Shown here one piece after another: positions 22,837 through 31,345 of a stretch of DNA of 64,000 bases. The DNA lies in contig NZ_PZKE01000002.1 in the NCBI RefSeq assembly GCF_003034965.1, positions 124,001-188,000 of the forward strand, given 5' to 3'. Under the pieces are notes generated by a model that worked only from the letters and a program-made list of their open reading frames with translations, was not told the DNA's origin and did no database searches. This DNA is from Fuscovulum blasticum DSM 2131 (GTDB lineage Bacteria; Pseudomonadota; Alphaproteobacteria; Rhodobacterales; Rhodobacteraceae). Each line of letters opens with the position of its first letter. The first letter of the stretch is position 1. Both the position numbers and the translations under genes were made by a program.

Positions 22837-23033
22837 GCGCGCTTCTGAACCACATTCAGGCGCAGCAAGACACCGCCTGCAAGCTCGCAAACGTGCTTCA
22901 TGCCGCCTCCCTTCTTGACGACGTGCAGATCGCACCAGACGCCGTATCTCGCCTGATTGGCGAGGCGCTGACCTTGGCGCGCAACATCAGCATCAATCTC
23001 GACTGTGTATCGCTTCCGGAGGGCGCAGCATGA
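22833..23033 (+). CDS. Small island protein, unknown
   Basis: A 66-residue helical protein (CKLANVLHAASLLDDVQIAP; LIGEALTLARNISINLDCVS), behind GAGAAGGCAGC and overlapping its neighbours by four bases. It shares a general style with the 82-residue product before it, perhaps as a partner subunit, but no family is recognised. Confidence 0.55.
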   Translation: MSALLNHIQAQQDTACKLANVLHAASLLDDVQIAPDAVSRLIGEALTLARNISINLDCVSLPEGAA

Positions 23034-23263
23034 GCGACGACAAATTCAAGTTCACCGAACTGCACCTTGGCACCCCGCACGACAACATTGCGGCCGCAAT
23101 CAGCATCATTCAGACCCAGATTATGGCAACGTACTCTGACGTGGACAGCCAAACAATGTTCGGCCTTTTCCATTGCAAAACGGATCATCTACTGGCTGCT
23201 GTTTCTCTGTTGGTGCCGCTACTTGGGCCGGTCGAGGCGCTCCGCTGGGAAGGCCGCGGCTAG
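23030..23263 (+). CDS. Small island protein, last gene of the coupled operon
   Basis: A 77-residue protein (KFKFTELHLGTPHDNIAAAI; HLLAAVSLLVPLLGPVEALR) starting by overlap with the preceding stop. A GC hairpin follows at 23276. Function unknown. Confidence 0.55.
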   Translation: MSDDKFKFTELHLGTPHDNIAAAISIIQTQIMATYSDVDSQTMFGLFHCKTDHLLAAVSLLVPLLGPVEALRWEGRG

Positions 23264-23275
23264 GACATCGCCTTC

Positions 23276-23297
23276 GCCCCCGGCTACGGTCGGGGGC
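23276..23297 (+). terminator. Hairpin after the small-gene operon
   Basis: GCCCCCG and CGGGGGC pair across eight bases, 12 bases after the last stop. No T run follows. Confidence 0.45.
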
Positions 23298-23334
23298 TAT
23301 GTTCCGCAGACAGCCGCGCCGTTCCGGCGTTGAT

Positions 23335-23357
23335 TGGGGGAAGCAATGGCGGAATGA
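23335..23357 (+). repeat. Right inner repeat of the island
   Basis: A 23-bp stretch (TGGGGGAAGCAATGGCGGAA plus TGA) matching 13924-13946 at 21 positions; an ATGTTCCGCAG 11-mer precedes each copy (13878 and 23299). The pair lies just inside both ends and may be integrase arm sites. Confidence 0.6.
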
Positions 23358-23408
23358 TCTGATCTTCTCGAAAATAACCCAACAATAACAATGCGTTACA
23401 ATGAGAAT

Positions 23409-23498
23409 TGGCGGAAGCGGTGGGATTCGAACCCACGGTGGAGTTCCCCCCACGCTAGTTTTCAAGACTAGAGCCTTAAACCACTCGGCCACACTTCC
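23409..23498 (-). tRNA. tRNA-Ser (UGA), island attachment site
   Basis: A 90-base class II tRNA with encoded CCA: acceptor GGAAGTG/CGCTTCC, anticodon arm CTAGTCTTGAAAACTAG with UGA in the loop, a long variable arm, and the T arm GTGGGTTCGAATCCCAC. The gene is intact; its last 14 bases are repeated at 13790 as attL. Confidence 0.97.
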
Positions 23499-23697
23499 GT
23501 GCCGCCGACTTACGGTGTGACGGGCGATTCTGAAAGACCGCCGCAGCGGCGATTTCCACAGATCGTGAAACGGCATCCGGCCTCTGCTCTTTCCATGCCG
23601 GCTTGCGCCCGGTATGCTTGTGCCAAGATGCAGGAAAGCCGGATCACGGCACACAGAAACAGTGCGGCATTTCAACGACCGCGCGGATGAGGGCAAG

Positions 23698-24579
23698 ATG
23701 GCAGCAGCGGCAGTGTCACGGGTTCTGGTTCTATCCGCAGCGGTGTTGGCGCTGCAGGCCTGCGAACCGGGCACCGGCCCCTTTGCCGCCAAGCCCCCCG
23801 CAGGCACCGAGGCGGCCGCCGCTTCCACCGCACGGGCCACGAAGGGCGCCGGAGGCGATGTTGAGGCACCCGAGGTGTTCCAGATCACCGATACCGCGCT
23901 TTGGGACGGTCGGCCCTCGCTGGGCGGTGTCTGGGTCGCCTCGCCCGATACGAAAGACCCCGAGCGGGTGATCATGCGCAACCCGGCGAACGGCAAGTTC
24001 GTGGTGGGCGCCCTGTTCAAGCGTGAGGTCGAGAACCCGGGGCCGAAGTTGCAGATTTCGTCCGATGCCGCCGATGCGCTGGGGCTTCTGGCGGGACAAC
24101 CGGCCAAGATTTCGGTCACCGCCCTGCGCCGCAAGGAAGTGGCCGAGGCCCCGACAGCAGCGGCAGCCCCCGCCGCGGCCGGAGCAATCGACGCTGGCGG
24201 GGTCGAGACGAAACCGCTGGATGGCGGGGCCGAACCTGCCACGAAGGGCAAGACAAAGGCCTCGAAGAAGGCAGCGGAAACCGCCGCCGTGGCGACCGCC
24301 GCGCTGGACGCAGCCGCAACCAAACCCACTGCGGCCAAGCCTGCCGCGCCCGCGCCGGCCGCTTACTCAGGCGGGCGGCCGATCCAGATCGGGTTCTTCT
24401 CGGTTGAAACCAATGCCCAACGGGCGGCGGACAAGCTGGCCAAGGCCGGGATTGCCGCCGAGGTGCGGTCCGAAAGCACCAAGGGCAAACCCTATTGGTC
24501 GGTGGTGGCCCGCGGCGACGCGGCGCTTCTGGCAAAGATCAAGGCCGCCGGCTTCGCCGACGCCTACCTGCTCAAATAG
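23698..24579 (+). CDS. SPOR-domain lipoprotein, RlpA-like
   Basis: A 293-residue envelope lipoprotein. The signal peptide ends in a lipobox (LALQACEPG, Cys about 22). A central domain (FQITDTALWDGRPSLGGVWV to QPAKISVTALRR) resembles an RlpA-type beta-barrel, followed by an Ala/Lys/Pro linker and a C-terminal SPOR domain (IQIGFFSVETNAQRAADKLA), which binds denuded glycan strands at division sites. It starts at 23698 behind GAGGG and is followed 11 bases later by dacA, as expected for a peptidoglycan remodelling pair. Lytic activity of the RlpA-like part is not certain. Confidence 0.85.
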   Translation: MAAAAVSRVLVLSAAVLALQACEPGTGPFAAKPPAGTEAAAASTARATKGAGGDVEAPEVFQITDTALWDGRPSLGGVWVASPDTKDPERVIMRNPANGKFVVGALFKREVENPGPKLQISSDAADALGLLAGQPAKISVTALRRKEVAEAPTAAAAPAAAGAIDAGGVETKPLDGGAEPATKGKTKASKKAAETAAVATAALDAAATKPTAAKPAAPAPAAYSGGRPIQIGFFSVETNAQRAADKLAKAGIAAEVRSESTKGKPYWSVVARGDAALLAKIKAAGFADAYLLK

Positions 24580-24590
24580 AAAGGAAGCAC

Positions 24591-25754
24591 ATGCTGCGGA
24601 TGCTTCGCTTCGCCGGTCTCGCCCTGGTCTTGGGCCATGCGCCGGCCCACGCCTTCGACACGCAGGCCACTGCCGCCTGGGTCTATGACGTGACCACCCA
24701 TACCGTGCTGATGGACAAGAATGCCAGCCAGCCGGTCCCCCCGGCCTCGATGTCGAAGCTGATGACGATCAACATGCTGTTCGAAGCCCTGCGCGACGGG
24801 CGGGTGCAGATGGACACCACCTTCGGCGTCTCGGACAAGGCCGTGCAGATGACCAAGGCCGGCGGTTCGACCATGATGCTTCAGCATGATGACCGCCCGA
24901 CGGTCGAGGAACTGATCCACGGCATGATCATCAACTCGGGCAACGATGCCTGCGTGGTTGTGGCCGAGGGTCTGGCCGGCACGGAAGAGGCCTTCTCGCA
25001 GCAGATGACGCAACGCGCGCAGGCGCTTGGCATGACCGCCTCGACCTTTGCCAATGCCAGCGGCTGGCCGTCGCCGGATCACCGCATGTCGATGCGTGAT
25101 CTGGGCATCCTTGCCCAGCGGCTGATCGAGGAATTCCCCGAGTATTACCCGATCTTTGCCGAGACCGAATACAGCTACAAGGGCCGCTCGCCCGACAACC
25201 GCTTCAATCGCAACCCGCTGCTGAAACTGGGCATCGGCGCCGATGGGCTGAAGACCGGCCATACGTCCGAGGCAGGCTATGGCCTGGTCGGCAGTGCCAA
25301 GCAGGGCGACCGCCGGGTGATCTTCGCCATCACAGGCCTGCCCTCGGACAGCGCCCGCGCGCAAGAGGCCGAGCGGATCGTGTCCTGGGCCTTCCGCCAG
25401 TTCGCCGAAAAGACCGTGGCCAAGGCCGGTGTCCGCGTCGCGGAAGCCGAGGTCCACATGGGCGAGGCCACGACCGTCGGTCTGGTTCCGGCAGAAGACC
25501 TGCGCCTTCTGGTGCCTGCTCTGGTGCAGGACAAGGTCGAGGCCGAGGTCGTCTACAAGGGCCCGCTCAGCGCCCCGATTGCCGCCGGAAGCCCGGTGGC
25601 CGAGCTTATTGTCCATGTTCCCGACCTGCCCGACCATCGCGTGCAACTCGTGGCCGAAACCGATGTCGGCCGCGCCGGCTTTGTCCGCCGGCTGACCACC
25701 GCCGCCGGCTTCCTGTGGAAGACTTATGTGGAGGGCGGGGCGCCAGCCTCGTAA
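24591..25754 (+). CDS. dacA: D-alanyl-D-alanine carboxypeptidase (PBP5/6 type)
   Basis: A 387-residue serine peptidase that trims pentapeptide side chains in the periplasm. A signal peptide ends near APAHA. The penicillin-binding motifs are all present: SMSK (S-x-x-K), SGN, and KTG in GLKTGHTSEAGYG. A C-terminal PBP5-type beta domain follows (about 270-370). Ribosome site AAGGAAG precedes the ATG. It lies between the SPOR lipoprotein and tmk, three bases before the latter. Confidence 0.93.
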   Translation: MLRMLRFAGLALVLGHAPAHAFDTQATAAWVYDVTTHTVLMDKNASQPVPPASMSKLMTINMLFEALRDGRVQMDTTFGVSDKAVQMTKAGGSTMMLQHDDRPTVEELIHGMIINSGNDACVVVAEGLAGTEEAFSQQMTQRAQALGMTASTFANASGWPSPDHRMSMRDLGILAQRLIEEFPEYYPIFAETEYSYKGRSPDNRFNRNPLLKLGIGADGLKTGHTSEAGYGLVGSAKQGDRRVIFAITGLPSDSARAQEAERIVSWAFRQFAEKTVAKAGVRVAEAEVHMGEATTVGLVPAEDLRLLVPALVQDKVEAEVVYKGPLSAPIAAGSPVAELIVHVPDLPDHRVQLVAETDVGRAGFVRRLTTAAGFLWKTYVEGGAPAS

Positions 25755-25757
25755 CCG

Positions 25758-26378
25758 ATGCCGGGTCTGTTCCTCTCGCTGGAAGGTATCGACGGGTCGG
25801 GCAAAAGCACGCAAGGCCGATTGCTGGCCGAGGCGCTGCGCGCCCTTGGCCATGTAGTAACCCTGACGCGCGAACCCGGCGGCAGCGCGGGGGCCGAGGA
25901 AATCCGCCGGCTGGTGCTGGAGGGCGACCCCGACCGCTGGTCGGCCGAGACCGAGATCCTGTTGTTCACCGCCGCGCGGCGCGATCATCTGGAAAAGACC
26001 ATCCGCCCGGCCCTGTCCCGGGGCGAGGTGGTGATCTGCGACCGCTTTGCCGACAGCACCCGCATCTTTCAGGGCGTCACTCGCGGTGACCTGCGCGAGA
26101 CGGTGAACCGCCTGCACGCGCTGATGATCGGTGTCGAGCCGGACCTGACGCTGCTGTTCGATCTTGACCCTGAACAGGGCCTGTCGCGGGCCACCGCCCG
26201 CAGGGGCCACGAGATGCGGTTTGAGGACATGGGCCTGGAGTTCCAGACCCGCGCCCGGGCCGGATTTCTGGATCTGGCCCGCGCACACCCGGACCGCTTC
26301 CGCATCATCGACGCCGCCCCGGATGCCGAAACGGTCGCCCGGGCCGTGCGGGCCGCCGTGCTTGACGCCTTGACCTGA
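25758..26378 (+). CDS. tmk: Thymidylate kinase
   Basis: A 206-residue cytosolic kinase making dTDP from dTMP. The P-loop is LEGIDGSGKST, the DR-x motif ICDRFADSTRIFQG and TREPGGS are in place. It is translated almost directly from the dacA end and is followed by a GC-rich terminator and repeat before holB, a common partner gene. Confidence 0.95.
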   Translation: MPGLFLSLEGIDGSGKSTQGRLLAEALRALGHVVTLTREPGGSAGAEEIRRLVLEGDPDRWSAETEILLFTAARRDHLEKTIRPALSRGEVVICDRFADSTRIFQGVTRGDLRETVNRLHALMIGVEPDLTLLFDLDPEQGLSRATARRGHEMRFEDMGLEFQTRARAGFLDLARAHPDRFRIIDAAPDAETVARAVRAAVLDALT

Positions 26379-26453
26379 GCGGAGCGGCCGCGAAACGCGG
26401 CCGCAAGCCCTGCATCTCGCCTCTGCGCGCAAGCGCGCAACCGGCTCGGGGTG

Positions 26454-26549
26454 CCTCCGGCGGGGATATTGCGGACGGAAAATCCGTCGGACCTCCTCCA
26501 TTTTCTGTCCTCAAATATCCCGGGGGCACGGGGGCAGCGCCCCCGTCTT
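26454..26549. repeat. Dispersed intergenic repeat, copy C, with terminator
   Basis: A left arm GCGGGGATATT and a right arm CTCAAATATCCCGGGGGCAC face each other across a GACGGA-AAA-TCCGTC hairpin. The right end contains ACGGGGGC-AGC-GCCCCCGT followed by CTTT (26528-26549), which should terminate tmk. Confidence 0.6.
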
Positions 26550-26665
26550 TGAGGAGGAGCCGGAACGGCGACGACGAGGCAAGGACCATGCGCCCGACCT
26601 TCGCGGGCGCGCCGCAAGGTCAGGCCCCCTTTCCCTTGCCGCGCATGCCGTGCAATCTGTAGCGT

Positions 26666-27796
26666 ATGGCCGAAGACCTTCCCGAACCCGACCGCATCCC
26701 CGGCGCCCCCCACCCGCGCGAGACCGCCCGCCTGTTCGGACAGGCGACGGCCGAGGCGGAATTCCTGAACGCCCATGCAACGGGGCGTCTGCACCATGCC
26801 TGGATGCTGACCGGACCACGCGGCGTGGGCAAGGCCACGCTGGCCTGGCGGATCGCGCGTTTCGTGCTGGCCACGCCCGAGGCCGGTGATGGCGGCCTGT
26901 TCGGCGCCCCGCCCCCGCCCGAAACGCTGGATATTCCCGACGACCACCCGGTCGCCCGCCGCCTGCGCGCGCTGGCCGAACCACGGGCCTGGCTTTTGCG
27001 CCGCGGCCCGAACGACAAGGAAACCGCCCTGTCGCAGTTCATCACGGTTGATGAGGTGCGGAAGATGAAATCCTTCTTCGCCCTGTCAGCCGCCGATGGC
27101 GGGGCGCGTGTCGCGATCATCGACTCGGTGGACGAAATGAACACGGCCGCCGCCAATGCCCTGCTGAAGCTGCTGGAGGAACCGCCCGCCGGGGCCATCT
27201 TCCTGCTGATCTCGCACCAGCCGGCGCGCCTGCTGCCCACCATCCGCTCGCGCTGCCGCGAATTGCGGCTGGCCCCGCTGGCGCCAGACGCGCTGTCGCA
27301 AGCGCTGGCACAGGCGGGCGGCGCGGTGGACCCGCAAGCGCAGGCCGCGCTGGCGGAACTGGGCGGCGGCTCGGTGGGCGAGGCGTTCCGGCTGACCAAT
27401 CTGGACGGGCTGGAAACCTATGCCGGGCTTGTGGCGCTGCTGGGCACCCTGCCCCGGCTGGACCGCGCGCGCGCGCTGGCGCTGGCCGAAACCGCCGCCG
27501 CCCGGGGCGCAGGCGAGACCTTCGATCTGATCCTGTTCCTGATCGACCTGTTCCTTGCCCGGCTGGCCCGCGCCGCCGCCACCCGCGAAACCCCGCCCGA
27601 AGCCGCGCCCGGCGAAGCTGCGCTCTTCGCACGTCTTGCCCCGCAGTCCGCCGCGGCCCGCCCCTGGGCTGAACTGGCGCAAACCCTGTCCTTGCGCGCC
27701 CGCCGGGGCAAGGCGGTGAACCTTGACCCTGCCGCGCTTCTCATGGATACCCTCCTGAAGATCGACGAAACGGCGGGGCTGCTCGCCGCAAGGTAA
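26666..27796 (+). CDS. holB: DNA polymerase III subunit delta'
   Basis: A 376-residue AAA+ clamp-loader subunit. It shows the P-loop-like GPRGVGKATLAWR, DEMNTAAANALLKLLEEPPA (sensor region of the family) and RSRCRELRL containing the SRC motif. It is downstream of tmk, as in many bacteria, and ends four bases before tatD. The C-terminal collar domain is Ala-rich and less conserved. Confidence 0.92.
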   Translation: MAEDLPEPDRIPGAPHPRETARLFGQATAEAEFLNAHATGRLHHAWMLTGPRGVGKATLAWRIARFVLATPEAGDGGLFGAPPPPETLDIPDDHPVARRLRALAEPRAWLLRRGPNDKETALSQFITVDEVRKMKSFFALSAADGGARVAIIDSVDEMNTAAANALLKLLEEPPAGAIFLLISHQPARLLPTIRSRCRELRLAPLAPDALSQALAQAGGAVDPQAQAALAELGGGSVGEAFRLTNLDGLETYAGLVALLGTLPRLDRARALALAETAAARGAGETFDLILFLIDLFLARLARAAATRETPPEAAPGEAALFARLAPQSAAARPWAELAQTLSLRARRGKAVNLDPAALLMDTLLKIDETAGLLAAR

Positions 27797-27800
27797 GGCG

Positions 27801-28604
27801 ATGCAACCTCCAGACATCGTGGACAGCCACTGCCACCTCGACTTCCCCGATTTCGAGGGCGAACTTGACGACATCATCGCCCGTGCCCGCGCGGCCGGGG
27901 TGCGGCGCATGGTGACCATCTGCACCCGCCGCGCCGGCCTGTCCCGCGTGCAGGAGATCGTGGCGCAATATGACGGCCTGTCTTACGCCTTCGGCATCCA
28001 TCCGATGAGCGTGGAAAAGGAAGCGCCGATCACGGTGAAGGAACTGGTTGAGGCCGCCCGTCACCCGAAGATGGTGGCGATCGGCGAAACGGGGCTGGAT
28101 TACCACTATACCCCCGACAGCGCAGCCCTGCAGCAGGCCAGCCTGCGCCTGCACATCCGGGCCGCACAGGAAACCGGCCTGCCGCTGGTGATTCACGCCC
28201 GTGCGGCAGATGAGGATATGGAGGCGATCCTGGCCGAAGGGCTGGCCCGTGCGCCCTATACTTGCGTGATGCACTGTTTTTCCTCGGGGCCAAGGCTGGC
28301 CGAGGCGGCGCTGGAGATGGGGTTCTACCTGTCGATGTCGGGCATCGCCGCCTTTCCGAAAAGCCAGGACATCCGCGACATCTTTGCCCGCGCGCCGCTG
28401 GACCGCATCCTTGTGGAAACCGACAGCCCCTATCTGGCCCCGCCGCCACATCGCGGGCGGCGCAACGAACCGGCCTATACCGTGCATACGGCCCGTGTCG
28501 GCGCCGCAGTCTTCGGTCTGACCGAGGCCGAGTTTGCCGCCGCCACCACGACGAATTTCGACCGTCTCTTCGCCAAGGCCCCGCGCCTGGCCGATGCGGC
28601 CTGA
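27801..28604 (+). CDS. tatD: TatD-family metal-dependent hydrolase
   Basis: A 267-residue TIM-barrel nuclease/hydrolase. Metal ligands are visible: DSHCHLDFPDF at the N-terminus, GETGLDYHY, VIHARAAD, MHCFSSG and ETDSPYLAPPPHRGR near the C-terminus. TatD enzymes act as 3'-5' exonucleases or D-aminoacyl-tRNA deacylases in different systems; the true substrate is not settled here. Compact operon with holB and the MBL hydrolase. Confidence 0.93.
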   Translation: MQPPDIVDSHCHLDFPDFEGELDDIIARARAAGVRRMVTICTRRAGLSRVQEIVAQYDGLSYAFGIHPMSVEKEAPITVKELVEAARHPKMVAIGETGLDYHYTPDSAALQQASLRLHIRAAQETGLPLVIHARAADEDMEAILAEGLARAPYTCVMHCFSSGPRLAEAALEMGFYLSMSGIAAFPKSQDIRDIFARAPLDRILVETDSPYLAPPPHRGRRNEPAYTVHTARVGAAVFGLTEAEFAAATTTNFDRLFAKAPRLADAA

Positions 28605-28605
28605 C

Positions 28606-29409
28606 ATGGGCGAGTTGCGCTTCACCATCCTGGGCTGCGGCTCGTCCGGCGGGGTGCCGCGGCTGGGGGGCGACTGGGGCACCTGCGACCCGGCGAACCC
28701 GAAGAACCGCCGGCGCCGCTGCTCGATGTTGGTCGAACGGATCACTGCCCAGGGCGTGACACGGGTGCTGATCGACACCTCGCCCGACATGCGCGAGCAG
28801 TTGCTGGATGCCGGTGTGGGCGAGCTTGATGCGGTGGTGTTCACCCATTCCCATGCCGACCACACCCATGGCATCGACGACCTGCGCCAGATCGTCTTCA
28901 ACATCCGTCGTCGCCTGCCGGTCTGGGCCGATGGCCCCACCCAGGATGCGCTGTTGTCGCGTTTTGGCTATGCCTTCGTGCAACCGGCAAACAGCCCCTA
29001 CCCGCCGATCCTTGAACTGAACACGATTGACGGGCCGATCACCATCGAAGGGGCCGGTGGTGCGCTGACGCTGCATCCGTTCCGCGCCGAGCATGGGGCC
29101 ATGGATGCGCTTGGCTTCCGCATCGGGCCGCTGGCCTATCTGCCCGATGCGGTGGCGATCCCCGACGAAAGCTGGCTGCTGCTGGAAGGGCTGGAGTGCT
29201 GGGTGGTTGATGCGCTGCGCCGCAAGCCCCACCCGACCCATGCCCATCTGGAGATGACGCTGGACTGGATCGCCCGCGCCCGGCCTGCCCGCGCCGTGCT
29301 GACCAACATGCATCTCGACATGGACTACGCCGTACTGCTGGACGAACTGCCGCCGCATATCAGGCCCGCGCATGACGGCATGACCGTCACCTACGAGTTG
29401 CCGGGGTGA
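28606..29409 (+). CDS. MBL-fold metallo-hydrolase (PhnP/Lnb-like)
   Basis: A 267-residue metallo-beta-lactamase-fold protein with the zinc motif THSHADHTHGIDDLR and an N-terminal GCGSSGGVPRLGG typical of PhnP-like phosphodiesterases. The start is either ATG 28606, just after the tatD stop, or ATG 28594 overlapping it. Its constant place behind tatD in alphaproteobacteria suggests a nucleotide or nucleic-acid phosphodiester substrate, but this is not proven. Confidence 0.88.
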   Translation: MGELRFTILGCGSSGGVPRLGGDWGTCDPANPKNRRRRCSMLVERITAQGVTRVLIDTSPDMREQLLDAGVGELDAVVFTHSHADHTHGIDDLRQIVFNIRRRLPVWADGPTQDALLSRFGYAFVQPANSPYPPILELNTIDGPITIEGAGGALTLHPFRAEHGAMDALGFRIGPLAYLPDAVAIPDESWLLLEGLECWVVDALRRKPHPTHAHLEMTLDWIARARPARAVLTNMHLDMDYAVLLDELPPHIRPAHDGMTVTYELPG

Positions 29410-30347
29410 GTGCCCTTCTTGACGTCATCCTGCCGGTCTTTCTGGTCATCGGGTTCGGATATGCCGCCGCGCGCTGGCTGGGATTTGCCCCGGCCGCCGT
29501 TGACGGGCTGATGCGCTTTGCGCAAAGTTTTGCCGTGCCCTGCATGTTGTTCCGCGCGGTCAGCCAGATCGACCTGGGAACCGAGGCGGCGCCGGGGCTG
29601 TTCCTGTCGTTCTACATCGGCGCCTTCACCTGCTTTTTCCTGGGCTTCGCCGGGGCGCGGCTGATCTTTGGCCGCGACGCGCAGGACGCGGTGGCCATCG
29701 GCTTTGCCTGCCTGTTCTCGAACTCGCTTCTGCTGGGCGTGCCCATCACCGAGCGCGCCTATGGCGCCGGGGCGCTGGCCGGCAACTTCACCATCATCGC
29801 GCTTCATTCACCGCTGTTCTACACCTTCGGCGTGATCGCGATGGAGCTGGCCCGGTCACGCGGGCATCCGCCGGCGCATTTCGGCGTGCTGTTGCTGAAC
29901 ATCGCCAAGGGGGTGCTGCGCCAGCCGCTGGTGATCGGCGTGCTGTCGGGGCTGGTGGTCAATGTCACCGGGTTGCCGATGCCCGGCGTTCTGGCCGATG
30001 CGCTGGACATGCTGGTGCGTGCGGCGGTGCCGGCGGCGCTGTTCGGTCTGGGGGGCGTTCTGCTGCGTTATCGCCCCGAGGGCGACATGAAGACCATCGC
30101 CATGGTCTGCGGCCTGTCGGTGCTGGTGCATCCGGGCATCGTCTGGCTGCTGGGGACGCAGGTTTTCGACCTTACGGTGAACCAGCTTCGGTCAGCCGTG
30201 ATGACGGCGGCCATGGCGCCCGGCATCAACGCCTATCTCTTTGCCGATCTTTACGGCCGGGCGCGGCGCGTGAACGCCTCGGCGGTGCTGATCGGCACGG
30301 CCACTTCGATCATGACGATCTGGGTCTGGCTGCACATCCTGCCCTAG
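29406..30347 (+). CDS. AEC-family transporter
   Basis: A 313-residue membrane protein of the auxin-efflux-carrier fold with about ten membrane segments (VILPVFLVIGFGYAAARWLG at the start; GLSVLVHPGIVWLLG late). Members export or exchange malonate, malate or other organic acids. It starts at GTG 29406 overlapping the preceding stop (GTGA). Substrate unknown. It converges on potC with nine bases between stops. Confidence 0.85.
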   Translation: MSALLDVILPVFLVIGFGYAAARWLGFAPAAVDGLMRFAQSFAVPCMLFRAVSQIDLGTEAAPGLFLSFYIGAFTCFFLGFAGARLIFGRDAQDAVAIGFACLFSNSLLLGVPITERAYGAGALAGNFTIIALHSPLFYTFGVIAMELARSRGHPPAHFGVLLLNIAKGVLRQPLVIGVLSGLVVNVTGLPMPGVLADALDMLVRAAVPAALFGLGGVLLRYRPEGDMKTIAMVCGLSVLVHPGIVWLLGTQVFDLTVNQLRSAVMTAAMAPGINAYLFADLYGRARRVNASAVLIGTATSIMTIWVWLHILP

Positions 30348-30356
30348 GGTGGCAGA

Positions 30357-31328
30357 TCAGCGCCCTGTCACCCCGCGCAGTCGGTCGGACCGGCGCCGCA
30401 GCAGTTCCACCACCGTCAGCAGCGCCACCGAGAAGATGACGAGGATGGTCGCCACCGCCAGGATCGCCGGGCTGATCGCCTCGCGGATGCCGTTGAACAT
30501 CTGGCGCGGAATCGTCTGCTGTTCGGGGCCGGCGATGAACAGCACCGCCACCACTTCGTCGAACGAGGTGCCGAAGGCGAACAGCGCCCCCGAAATCACG
30601 CCGGGCAGGATCAGCGGCGCCACCACCTTGAAGAAGGTCACCCGCGGGTTGGCCCCCAGCGAATGGGCTGCCCGGATCAGCGACTGGTCGAAGCCCGACA
30701 GCGTGGCCGTCACGGTGATGATGACGAAGGGAATCCCCAGCACCGCATGGGCAACGATCACCCCCAGATAGGAATTTGCCAGGCAGCCCTTGGTTGACAG
30801 GAAGGTGCCGGTGATCATGCCAACCGCGCTGTCGGGGGCGACGCAGGCCTTGGCGTAGAAAAAGCTCATCCCGACCGCGATGATGATGATCGGCACGATC
30901 ATCGGGCTGATCAGGATCGCCATGATCAGGCGGCGATAGGGCATTTCCGGGCGTGACAGGCCAAGGGCCGCGATGGTGCCAAGCGTGGTGGCCAGCACGG
31001 TGGCCCACAACCCGACCCAGAGCGAGTTCTTCGCGGCCTTGACCCAGGTCGCGTTTTCCCAGGCCGACCACCACCAGGCATTGTCGCGCGGCGCATCGGC
31101 CGTGGGGTGGCCCAGCGTCAGCAGCGTGTCATACCAGCGCAGCGAATAGCCGTCCGGGTCCAGCGCCAGCATCTTTTCGGTGAAGCTGAAATAGGGTTCG
31201 AGGTTGAACGACAGCGGAATGACGATCAGCACCGGCAGTATCAGGAACAGGAACACCAGCACGCAGATCGTCAGGTAGGTGTAGTACCAGACGCGCTCCA
31301 GCGGCGAGGCATAGGTTGGCAGGGCCAT
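30357..31328 (-). CDS. potC: Polyamine-type ABC transporter permease PotC
   Basis: A 323-residue inner-membrane permease with six segments and the EAA loop near the C-terminal half (IRAAHSLGANPRVTFFKVVA). It is the last gene of the potA-potD-potB-potC operon on the minus strand, 17 bases after potB. With PotB it forms the channel for a polyamine or related cation. Compared with E. coli PotC it has a longer periplasmic loop after segment 1 (YFSFTEKMLALDPDGYSLRW). Confidence 0.9.
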   Translation of the reverse strand: MALPTYASPLERVWYYTYLTICVLVFLFLILPVLIVIPLSFNLEPYFSFTEKMLALDPDGYSLRWYDTLLTLGHPTADAPRDNAWWWSAWENATWVKAAKNSLWVGLWATVLATTLGTIAALGLSRPEMPYRRLIMAILISPMIVPIIIIAVGMSFFYAKACVAPDSAVGMITGTFLSTKGCLANSYLGVIVAHAVLGIPFVIITVTATLSGFDQSLIRAAHSLGANPRVTFFKVVAPLILPGVISGALFAFGTSFDEVVAVLFIAGPEQQTIPRQMFNGIREAISPAILAVATILVIFSVALLTVVELLRRRSDRLRGVTGR

Positions 31329-31345
31329 GGCGTGTGTTCCTTTCC

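Larger units (their letters stand above)
13790..23422. mobile_element. Integrated phage-satellite-like island in tRNA-Ser
   Basis: A 9.6 kb element bounded by 14-bp direct repeats, with the intact tRNA at the right. Order: integrase, unknown, AlpA, unknown, HNH-like, hairpin-rich small gene, iteron-bearing replication gene, small HTH, portal, unknown, prohead protease, zinc-ribbon genes, two minus-strand unknowns, RHH regulator, five overlapping small genes. Integrase-AlpA-replication modules with a few packaging genes are typical of phage satellites such as PICI-like elements. Major capsid, large terminase, connector, tail and lysis genes are not visible, so it cannot make particles alone. 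Several genes overlap by ATGA and some cargo (21.1-21.9 kb) is clearly lower in GC than the host. Boundaries are well supported; the satellite label is inference. Confidence 0.8.

Noticed and set aside
13790-23422. Gene transfer agent cluster
   Set aside because: Although the portal is of GTA/HK97 type, the element has an integrase, att repeats and replication gene and lacks terminase, capsid and tail genes of the GTA.
24564-26501. A 645-codon minus-strand open frame
   Set aside because: It lies opposite dacA and tmk, whose catalytic motifs are intact; its own sequence is His/Gly/Arg-rich shadow translation.
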